DNA of 20,213 nt. It comes from an uncultured bacterium (GTDB lineage: Bacteria; Bacteroidota; Bacteroidia; Bacteroidales; JACABE01). The first letter of the stretch is position 1; each line of letters begins with the position of its first letter. The notes under the pieces were generated by a model, which searched no databases, was not told the origin of the DNA, and was given only the letters and a program-made list of their open reading frames with translations. Shown piece after piece: positions 6,565 through 12,948 of this stretch. The stretch is from positions 1-20,213 of the forward strand of contig CAIWDQ010000474.1 of assembly GCA_903911455.1 (NCBI GenBank). The letters run 5' to 3'. Both the position numbers and the translations under genes were made by a program.

Positions 6565-8499
6565 ATGAAAAAAACTATTTTTAAAACTTTAATGATAGCC
6601 GGAATACTCTATTCCGGCTTCATAACAAATATAAATGCTCAAAGTAATGAAGAGATAAAGAAATTATTTCCCGAAGAAAAAGCAGTAACTATAAATCATA
6701 GAAACGAAGTACGTTTTGAACTTGTAAAAGGAAATTTAGAAATCATTACAGAAACTACAGAAGATCATTTATTACTCACAAAATATACCCAACCTTATTC
6801 AAATGATATGGTTGTATATTCAGAGTTCTCCCAGTTTAATCTTTTTGAAGCTTATACAATGGTTCCTGATGGGAAATCATTTAACAAAGTACCGGTAACT
6901 CAATTTACAGAGAAGTTGAATATGGATGATGGTATTTTCTTTGATAACTCAAGAGAAAAAGAATTTGTTTATCCTGCTTTAAGCGAAGGCTGTCATACTT
7001 TTCTTCATACTATTAAAACCTTAAAAGATCCTCATATGTGGGGAGTTTTTTATTTTGGTTCATACATTCCTATTCTAAATACTGAGCTTGTGATTACTGT
7101 CCCTGATTACGTAAAACTTAAATACAAAGTACTTAATGATCCTGATAATAAGATACAATTCACGGAAGTAAAAAAAGGAAAGAAAACTATTTTAACCTGG
7201 AAAGTAACTAATAGCAAGAAATATAGCATGGAAGAAGAAAGTCCTTCGGCTCCTTACTTTGTGCCTCATATACTAATTAATGTAGATAGTTATGTTTCGG
7301 ATGGTAAAACTATTAAGATAGGCGATAGCCAAGAAACCTTATTTAAATGGTATCAAAGTATGTTTAAGAAGGCTAATAAAACTGACGAAAGTAGTTTAAA
7401 AGCTTTTGCTGATTCATTAGTTAGAAATGAGAAAACAGAATTTGAAAAAGTAAAGAAGGTTTATTCCTGGGTACAACACTCTATAAAATATATTGCTTTT
7501 GAGGATGGTTATAATGGTTTTGTTCCACGTGATGCTGCTTTAGTTTTTAAGAAAAGGTATGGTGATTGTAAAGATATGGCAAATATCCTTCACCAGATGC
7601 TTACTCATGTCGGAGTTAAATCTTATATTACCTGGATTGGCTCCAGACATTTACCTTATAAGCATTCCGAATTCCCGACACATATGGCCGATAATCATGT
7701 AATAGTTTCTTATTATAATGCAGATAGTAGCAAATATTATTTCCTTGATGCTACTACCGAGAACTTCTCTATCTTTTATAATGCTGATCATATTCAGGGG
7801 AAGGAAGGCTTTGCATATATAAATGATAGCACTTACAAAATACTTGAAGTTCCTGTTACGCCTGCTTCCCGAAACATATTCAGTGATACTGTATATCTAA
7901 AGATCGATAAGAATATAGTTACTGGTAAAGGTATTTTCAGATTTATTGGTTATCCTTCCTTTTCTCAGACACGAAGATATACTGGACTTACTAAAGATAA
8001 GTTGAAGACTACAGTTGGTTTAGGTTTAGGGAATAATAAGTTTCTCTTTGATTCCCTCAACTTTGTTGGGTGCGATGTTTTGGGTGATCAACTTTCTCTT
8101 GAATATTGGTTTAATAATCCTGACTATGCTATTAGTTATAACAATCAGTTATTTTTTAATCTTAATTACGACAGGAGTTTTAAAGATGCACATGTTGAAC
8201 TTAAAGATAGAATAGTTGGTATCCAGAAATCTTATTGCTGGACCGAACATTATATTTATTATTTGGAAATACCCGAAGGTTACGAACCTGAATCTATACC
8301 TGAGTCCTCCTCTTATCAGGGTGATAAATATAGTTATTCTTTTAATTATTCCCGCCAAGGGAATAAGGTTATACTTGAAAAAACATTTGTTAACGACTTT
8401 ATATATTTATCATTACCCGAAATAGAAAAGTATAATGAGATGATAAAGAAGATTAACCTTTTTTACAGACAATCCATTTGTTTCAAACCAAAAAAATAA
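6565..8499 (+). CDS. Exported DUF3857/transglutaminase-like protein with intact Cys-His-Asp triad
   Basis: The protein has 644 residues. I chose ATG 6565 because it begins directly with a signal peptide (MKKTIFKTLMIAG to about NINAQ, residue 24); a TTG at 6532 would add 11 residues before it and overlap the preceding gene. The N-terminal half fits DUF3857. The transglutaminase-like core follows with Cys335 in RYGDCKDMA, His378 in ADNHVIV and Asp395 in FLDATT, the three catalytic residues of the papain-like transglutaminase fold. The C-terminal part (about 430-644) is beta-rich, as in DUF3857 proteins. Such proteins may act as transglutaminases, peptidases or amidases in the envelope; the substrate cannot be read from the sequence. 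It lies 10 nt after the TPR/MORN_2 gene and 4 nt before its inactive-looking paralogue, so the three are very likely co-transcribed. Confidence 0.88.
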   Translation: MKKTIFKTLMIAGILYSGFITNINAQSNEEIKKLFPEEKAVTINHRNEVRFELVKGNLEIITETTEDHLLLTKYTQPYSNDMVVYSEFSQFNLFEAYTMVPDGKSFNKVPVTQFTEKLNMDDGIFFDNSREKEFVYPALSEGCHTFLHTIKTLKDPHMWGVFYFGSYIPILNTELVITVPDYVKLKYKVLNDPDNKIQFTEVKKGKKTILTWKVTNSKKYSMEEESPSAPYFVPHILINVDSYVSDGKTIKIGDSQETLFKWYQSMFKKANKTDESSLKAFADSLVRNEKTEFEKVKKVYSWVQHSIKYIAFEDGYNGFVPRDAALVFKKRYGDCKDMANILHQMLTHVGVKSYITWIGSRHLPYKHSEFPTHMADNHVIVSYYNADSSKYYFLDATTENFSIFYNADHIQGKEGFAYINDSTYKILEVPVTPASRNIFSDTVYLKIDKNIVTGKGIFRFIGYPSFSQTRRYTGLTKDKLKTTVGLGLGNNKFLFDSLNFVGCDVLGDQLSLEYWFNNPDYAISYNNQLFFNLNYDRSFKDAHVELKDRIVGIQKSYCWTEHYIYYLEIPEGYEPESIPESSSYQGDKYSYSFNYSRQGNKVILEKTFVNDFIYLSLPEIEKYNEMIKKINLFYRQSICFKPKK

Positions 8500-8503
8500 T
8501 ACC

Positions 8504-10489
8504 ATGAAATTTACACAATTTAAAAGCATTTTAGTAATTGCTTTAATAATGCCTTTGGCATTGTTTGCACAAAAGAAAACTAAATCAGAGTACATTCCTC
8601 CGGTATGTTATAGCTATACGTGGGATACTATTCCTGCATTTATTGATCCTGATACTAATACCAATGAGACTGGTGCAATTATCTTAAGTAAGAAGGTTAT
8701 TCTTGAGTATAATTATGATGAAAAAGGCAATTTGTACACTTACGAAACCTTTCATCAAAGAATAAAGATTACTGAAGATAAAGCTTTAGAAGAATTAAAT
8801 AAGATTTATGTACCTATGGGTGATGTTAAAGATCTTATTGCAATTAAAGCGCGCTTTATTGGCACTGATATGAAGATTACTGAAGTTGAAAGATCACAGA
8901 TGAAGTCTGTTGAGAATCTTGAAGACAAAGGTAACTTTAAGATCTTTGCTATTGAAGGTGGAGAAAAAGGTGGATTGGTAGAGTACTTTTATGTTTTGAA
9001 ACGAGAAGTTAGTGCATATAGTTATGAAGTTATGCAAAGAAGTATGCCTATCAAGAAGGCTCAGTTTAAACTTGTTTGTCCCGATGTTTTAGGCTTTCTT
9101 GTGAAGTCGTATAATGGGTTTAAAGATATTAAAGAAACTAAACCTGAAGATGAAAACATACGCATTTATGAAGCTACTATGGAAAATGTTCCCGGCTTGC
9201 CTGATGAAAAGAAATCAGGAGGCAGAGCTAATCAGATGAGGGTTGAATATACTGTGGCATATAATTATAATAACAGTCGTAACCGTATTTATTCTTTTAA
9301 TGAAATAAGTAAGAGGATTTACAATAACATTATGGTTAATGATAAAGACGAGCAAAAGGCTGTTAAGAAATTATTAAAAGAAATTAAAACTGGTAAGGGT
9401 TCAGAACTTGAGATGATTCGTAAAGTTGAAGGTTATGTGAAATCTAATTTTAATGTATTAGAATCAAATGGGCCAGGTAAACTTACAGATATTATACAAA
9501 ATAAATATGCAAACGAATCGGGTTTTGTAAATCTTTTTACTGCCTTGTTCAGAGAGATGGATATTAAGTTTGAGGTGGTTCTTACTTGCGATCGTTTCAA
9601 AAAGAAGTTTGATCCAAGCTTTGATTCCTGGAACTTTCTGGTTGATTATCTCATATATTTCCCCAACATCAATAAATATATGTCTCCTTTTGCAATGGAA
9701 TCCAGGGTTGGTTTTATTCCTAATGAATACGAAACCAATAGTGGTTTGTTCCTGAAGTTGATGAAGGTTGGCGATCTTGAATCTTTTGTTCCTTCAGTTA
9801 AAAAGATTCCTTTCACAACTTATCTTGAAAATATTGATACTATGGTTATAAAAGGATCGTTGAACGATGACTTTACTGCTTTTAAATATAATATTCATCG
9901 TGCTATGACAGGTTTGGATGCTTCCAATTATCAGCCTTTTATTAAACGTATGGACGATAAAAACAAGAAGAAGTTATTGGATGCTATCTTCGAAACCGAG
10001 ACAAATAATAAACTTGATTCTTATGAGTTTAAAAATATTGAAGAAGAAGATATGTTTATTAAACCTTTTATTATTGATGCTAAGATAACTGCTCCATTGC
10101 TGGTTGAAACTGCAGGAAATACCATTCTTTTAAAGATAGGAGAATCAATTGGGCGACAGGAGGAGATGTATCGTGATAAGGAACGCAAATGGCAGATCGA
10201 AAACCAGAATACAAAGTTATATGTTCGTCGTATTGAGGTTACAATACCTGATGGTTATAAGATTACCAATGCTGAGGATTTAAATATGCGTGTTGTTTTG
10301 GTTGAAGATGGAGTAGAAACCGCAGGCTTTATTACTACTTACGAAATTAAAGGCAACAAACTTATCATCACAAATAATGAGTTTTATAAAAACATTTATT
10401 ATCCTAAAGAAAGATATGAAGAATTCAGAAAGGTTATAAATGCTGCTGCTGATTTTAATAAGAAAACACTTGTGTTGACTAAGAGTTAA
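8504..10489 (+). CDS. Exported DUF3857/transglutaminase-like paralogue lacking the catalytic triad
   Basis: The protein has 661 residues, with a signal peptide (MKFTQFKSILVIALIMPLALFAQ, given here as 1-23). Size, domain order and fold pattern match the preceding gene: an N-terminal DUF3857-like part, then a transglutaminase-like core at about 290-410, then a C-terminal beta-rich part. Aligning the cores by eye, YGDCKDMANILHQML corresponds to YANESGFVNLFTALF, which puts Ser339 or a neighbour in place of the Cys. DNHVIV corresponds to WNFLVD, giving Phe378 for the His. YFLDATT corresponds to KYMSPFA, giving Ser394 for the Asp. It is therefore probably a non-catalytic binding or regulatory partner. 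The spacing of the three positions is kept almost exactly, which supports common origin by duplication. It starts 4 nt after the active paralogue. The alignment is by eye; structural confirmation would settle it. Confidence 0.8.
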   Translation: MKFTQFKSILVIALIMPLALFAQKKTKSEYIPPVCYSYTWDTIPAFIDPDTNTNETGAIILSKKVILEYNYDEKGNLYTYETFHQRIKITEDKALEELNKIYVPMGDVKDLIAIKARFIGTDMKITEVERSQMKSVENLEDKGNFKIFAIEGGEKGGLVEYFYVLKREVSAYSYEVMQRSMPIKKAQFKLVCPDVLGFLVKSYNGFKDIKETKPEDENIRIYEATMENVPGLPDEKKSGGRANQMRVEYTVAYNYNNSRNRIYSFNEISKRIYNNIMVNDKDEQKAVKKLLKEIKTGKGSELEMIRKVEGYVKSNFNVLESNGPGKLTDIIQNKYANESGFVNLFTALFREMDIKFEVVLTCDRFKKKFDPSFDSWNFLVDYLIYFPNINKYMSPFAMESRVGFIPNEYETNSGLFLKLMKVGDLESFVPSVKKIPFTTYLENIDTMVIKGSLNDDFTAFKYNIHRAMTGLDASNYQPFIKRMDDKNKKKLLDAIFETETNNKLDSYEFKNIEEEDMFIKPFIIDAKITAPLLVETAGNTILLKIGESIGRQEEMYRDKERKWQIENQNTKLYVRRIEVTIPDGYKITNAEDLNMRVVLVEDGVETAGFITTYEIKGNKLIITNNEFYKNIYYPKERYEEFRKVINAAADFNKKTLVLTKS

Positions 10490-10495
10490 GAATAA

Positions 10496-10516
10496 AGGCA
10501 ACAGGCAATAGGCAAT
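10496..10516. repeat. Three tandem heptanucleotides AGGCAAY
   Basis: AGGCAAC, AGGCAAT, AGGCAAT follow directly on one another shortly after the operon's stop codon and just before the REP-like element. The pair may be one mobile or duplicated intergenic cassette. Confidence 0.6.
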
Positions 10517-10534
10517 AGTTAAGAATAAGAATGG

Positions 10535-10566
10535 CGTCATTGCGAGGAGGAACGACGAAGCAATCT
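10535..10566. repeat. REP-like element of the CGTCATTGCGAGG...GAAGCAATCT type
   Basis: The 32-bp stretch begins CGTCATTGCGAGGAGG and ends GACGAAGCAATCT. From memory, this is a widely scattered extragenic repeat found in many unrelated bacterial phyla, including Bacteroidota. ATTGC pairs with GCAAT and CGTC with GACG, so it can fold into a hairpin. It lies 46 nt downstream of the operon and may also serve as its 3' end, since no standard terminator is seen there. Confidence 0.7.
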
Positions 10567-10786
10567 AAAAGACATTTGGTGATATATGATATGGAGATTT
10601 AGTGATTTAAGTTTAAAGCTTAACACTTAGCCGATTTCCGGCTTAGAACTTATAATTTAAAAACAATTCATTTTACTAACATTTATGAAAATCAGATTTG
10701 AGAATTCATATTTTATCCATAAAGCAACTAAATTATCATCAAAAAAGTTAAACAGCTAAACAATAGCTCTTATCAGAAACTCGGAT
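10567..10786. other. Intergenic stretch without a supported gene
   Basis: The stretch has AT-rich, low-complexity text (repeats of the GTGATTT and TTTAAG kind) and a 5-bp inverted repeat, AGCCG-ATTTC-CGGCT, at 10629-10643 that is not followed by a T run. A 24-codon open frame from ATG 10685 has no homology or promoter that I recognise. Confidence 0.45.
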
Positions 10787-11098
10787 GCCCATTATTTTTA
10801 AAATGAAGGGCATCCGAATATTACTTTGCCCATTATTTTTAAAATGGAGGGCATCCGAATATTGATTTTGCCATTGTGTTGAAAAATGAAGGGCATCCGA
10901 ACATTACTTTATCAATTATTTTTAAAATGGAGGGCATCCGAATATTGGTTTGCCCTTCACAAACAAACACAGTGGCATTCGGAATATTGGTTAGTCCATT
11001 ATTTTTAAAATAATGAGCATCCGAATATTGGTTTGCCCTTCACAAACAAACACAATGGCATTCCGAATATTACTTAGTCGATTATTCTATAAAAAAAA
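10787..11098. repeat. Tandem array of 41/42-bp units with 83-bp dimers (array 3)
   Basis: Seven units lie at 10787-10827, 10828-10869, 10870-10910, 10911-10951, 10952-10993, 10994-11034 and 11035-11076, with lengths of 41 or 42 bp, then a degenerate part-unit to about 11098. Each carries GGCATCCGAATATT or a close variant. The other half is either CCATTATTTTTAAAATGG-like (palindromic) or CCCTTCACAAACAAACACA-like. The last four full units alternate the two half types, making two 83-bp dimers (10911-10993 and 10994-11076). GCCC and GGGC on either side of the AT palindrome allow a hairpin in most units of the first type. No gene is present. Confidence 0.85.
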
Positions 11099-11211
11099 TA
11101 TACCTCAATTAATTTTAGCCTTTATATGTATTTGTAAATAGCTGTTATATAATACATATATCATTCAATAATAAAATAATCATATTTTTTATTTTAATTT
11201 ATTGAAACGTA
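11099..11211. other. AT-rich region with a 9-bp inverted repeat
   Basis: TATATGTAT (11123-11131) and ATACATATA (11152-11160) form a perfect 9-bp inverted repeat with a 20-nt loop between array 3 and the LprI-like gene's promoter. It could be an operator or a chance result of AT-rich sequence. Nothing else is seen here. Confidence 0.35.
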
Positions 11212-11244
11212 TTTGTTTTTATTGTGTCTTATTGTATATCTTTG
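11212..11244 (+). promoter_or_regulatory. Bacteroidota-type promoter (TTTG-N21-TATCTTTG) of the LprI-like gene
   Basis: TTTG at 11212-11215 is followed after 21 nt by TATCTTTG at 11237-11244, a full TAnnTTTG match. Transcription would start near 11250, about 20 nt before the ATG at 11270. This excludes the in-frame upstream start at 11213, which lies inside the promoter. Confidence 0.6.
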
Positions 11245-11269
11245 CTATTTAATTAAAAATTTAAACAAT

Positions 11270-11746
11270 ATGAAAAAGCTACTTTTAATAATTTCATTAT
11301 TATTACAAAGCATCATATTAATATCACAAGATTCTATAACTATAGATAAATATAATTTTGATAAAGACTGTTATGATGGTGCTCAACAAGAAATAAATTA
11401 TTGTTTGAGTAATGTTTCAAAAAAACTATCTGAAATTGTACAAAAAAAATTCGAATGCTTAGTTTCTTATTTTGATTTAAAAATAAATGAATATTCATTT
11501 TCAAAAGACACTTCATTAGTAGCTGATTATATTAAAGAAAAACAATTCCTAACTTCATCTCAGTTAGCTTGGGAAAAGTTAGCAGAAGAAAATGCTTCAT
11601 TCTGGGAGATTGGTGGAGGAACAATTACACCAATGTATGTAGCAATAAGTTTAATTAAAGATAAAAAAGATCGGTTAATATGGTTAGATAGTATTATAGA
11701 AGAAGAAGGACAAGGTGATGTAATTGTAGTATTAAAATGTGAATAA
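11270..11746 (+). CDS. Exported LprI-like (DUF1311) small protein
   Basis: The protein has 158 residues. ATG 11270 is chosen because it begins a signal peptide (MKKLLLIISLLLQSIILISQ) and sits just after a good promoter. The mature part resembles the lysozyme-inhibitor LprI-like family (PF07007). It has a Cys34...Cys45 pair in CYDGAQQEINYC, an amphipathic helical stretch, then AWEKLAEENASFWEIGGGTI and TPMYVAISLIKDKKDRLIWL near the end. That is the family's usual 'W...r...C....g....p......l...R...L' layout, with Phe/Trp where many members have another Cys. Related proteins bind and inhibit lysozyme, but most family members are untested. The gene is monocistronic, bounded by its own promoter and a strong terminator. 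The family call is by eye and moderately sure; the inhibitor role is inference. Confidence 0.65.
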   Translation: MKKLLLIISLLLQSIILISQDSITIDKYNFDKDCYDGAQQEINYCLSNVSKKLSEIVQKKFECLVSYFDLKINEYSFSKDTSLVADYIKEKQFLTSSQLAWEKLAEENASFWEIGGGTITPMYVAISLIKDKKDRLIWLDSIIEEEGQGDVIVVLKCE

Positions 11747-11790
11747 TAAATACTTCAATAATAGTTTTTATCAATATAAATATTAAAGCA

Positions 11791-11825
11791 AAACGCCTCA
11801 TTAAACTAATTTTAATGAGGCGTTT
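11791..11825. terminator. Bidirectional Rho-independent terminator
   Basis: A perfect 15-bp stem (11791-11805 with 11811-11825) has a 5-nt loop, CTAAT. It contains the GC core CGCCTC/GAGGCG, with T-rich sequence on the plus-strand exit (GTTTTTTATT) and an A/T-rich exit on the minus strand (TGCTTTAATATT). It lies between the convergent LprI-like and mreB genes and would end transcription of both. Confidence 0.85.
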
Positions 11826-11847
11826 GTTTTTTATTAGAGATTATAGT

Positions 11848-12870
11848 TTACTTAATAAGGAAAGTAAACTTATCAAAGTTCTTTAATGCAATACCTGTAC
11901 CACGTGCCACAGCCCTCAAAGGATCTTCGGCAACGTGCACGGTAAGCTTGGTCTTTTGTGAGATACGTTTATCCAAACCTCTAAGCATCGAACCACCACC
12001 TGCTAAGTAGATACCAGTACGGTAAATATCAGCACACAACTCAGGAGGAGTCATCTCCAAAGCATTCAACACAGCAGCTTCAATCTTCGAAATAGATTTA
12101 TCTAAACAATGAGCTATCTCCTGATAGTTTACATATATCTCACGTGGAGTACCAGTAAGCATATCGCGGCCTTGTACGGCAAAGTCTTCAGGTGGATTAT
12201 CCAAATCAGGAAGCGCTGCACCTACCTCAATTTTAATTCTCTCGGCAGTACGCTCACCAATAGTTATGTTGTGTTGCTTACGCATATACTCTTCAATATC
12301 CGAGTTGAAATCGTCACCCGCAATACGAATAGATTTGTTACAAACGATACCACCAAGCGCAATTACAGCAATCTCGCTGGTTCCACCCCCGATATCAATA
12401 ACCATATTGCCGGTAGGCTCCAATACATCAATACCAATACCGATAGCAGCAGCCATAGGTTCGTGTATAAGTTTTACCTCTTTGGCACCAGCCTGTTCTG
12501 CCGAATCGCGAACGGCTCTTTCTTCAACTTCGGTAATACCTGAAGGAATACAGATAACCATCTTTAAAGCAGGTGGGAACAAAGGTTTCTTAGGGCTGAT
12601 CATCTTAATCATTTCCCTTATCATATATTCAGCTGACTGAAAATCGGCGATAACACCATCTCTCAGTGGGCGGATCGTCTTAATATTATCGTGAGTTTTG
12701 CCGTGCATAAGCATCGCCTTCTTACCTACGGCAATAATCTTACCCGTAACTCTATCTATTGCTACAATTGAAGGTTCGTCAACAACTACTTTATCATTAT
12801 GAATAATGATTGTATTTGCTGTACCTAAGTCAATCGCAATTTCTTTTGTCAAAAAAGAAAAAAGTCCCAT
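11848..12870 (-). CDS. mreB: Rod shape-determining protein MreB (bacterial actin)
   Basis: This 340-residue protein is a full-length MreB, the actin-like ATPase that forms membrane-bound filaments and guides peptidoglycan synthesis in rod-shaped cells. Phosphate-binding loop 1 is DLGTANT at residues 14-20, loop 2 is DIGGGTSE from Asp159, and the adenosine-binding motif LAGGGSMLRGLD is near the C-terminus. The short N-terminal segment MGLFSFLTKE can serve as the membrane anchor. The gene follows purH in the same direction with a 78-nt gap, an order common in Bacteroidota. Unusually, no mreC or mreD follows: the next thing is a terminator and a convergent gene. No -7 box is seen in the gap, so it is probably transcribed with purH. 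Confidence 0.97.
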   Translation of the reverse strand: MGLFSFLTKEIAIDLGTANTIIIHNDKVVVDEPSIVAIDRVTGKIIAVGKKAMLMHGKTHDNIKTIRPLRDGVIADFQSAEYMIREMIKMISPKKPLFPPALKMVICIPSGITEVEERAVRDSAEQAGAKEVKLIHEPMAAAIGIGIDVLEPTGNMVIDIGGGTSEIAVIALGGIVCNKSIRIAGDDFNSDIEEYMRKQHNITIGERTAERIKIEVGAALPDLDNPPEDFAVQGRDMLTGTPREIYVNYQEIAHCLDKSISKIEAAVLNALEMTPPELCADIYRTGIYLAGGGSMLRGLDKRISQKTKLTVHVAEDPLRAVARGTGIALKNFDKFTFLIK

Positions 12871-12904
12871 GTGTATGTTGTGTTTTTTGTTTTAAGTTTA
12901 AATT

Positions 12905-12939
12905 GTGTAGCTTACGTATAATTATAATATAAGTTACAC
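12905..12939. repeat. Imperfect inverted repeat between purH and mreB
   Basis: GTGTAGCTTA (12905-12914) and TAAGTTACAC (12930-12939) pair at 9 of 10 positions around a 15-nt AT-rich loop that contains the palindrome TATAATTATA. No T run follows on the minus strand, so it looks like an mRNA-processing or stabilising hairpin, or an operator, rather than a terminator. Confidence 0.4.
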
Positions 12940-12948
12940 TTTGATTTA

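Noticed and set aside
10629..10643. Hairpin AGCCG-ATTTC-CGGCT as operon terminator
   Set aside because: The stem is only 5 bp, has no T run after it, and lies 140 nt from the operon's stop.
10685..10759. 24-codon small open frame (MKIRFENSYF...)
   Set aside because: It has no promoter, no known family and lies in repeat-rich intergenic DNA; likely chance.
10787..11098. CRISPR array
   Set aside because: Direct tandem units with diverged halves, no spacer-length unique sequence between identical repeats, and no cas genes.
11213..11269. Upstream start of the LprI-like gene
   Set aside because: It lies within the TTTG-N21-TATCTTTG promoter; ATG 11270 starts the signal peptide directly.
12109..12640. 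Two overlapping plus-strand open frames opposite mreB
   Set aside because: They have no family resemblance and are antisense shadows of a strongly conserved gene.
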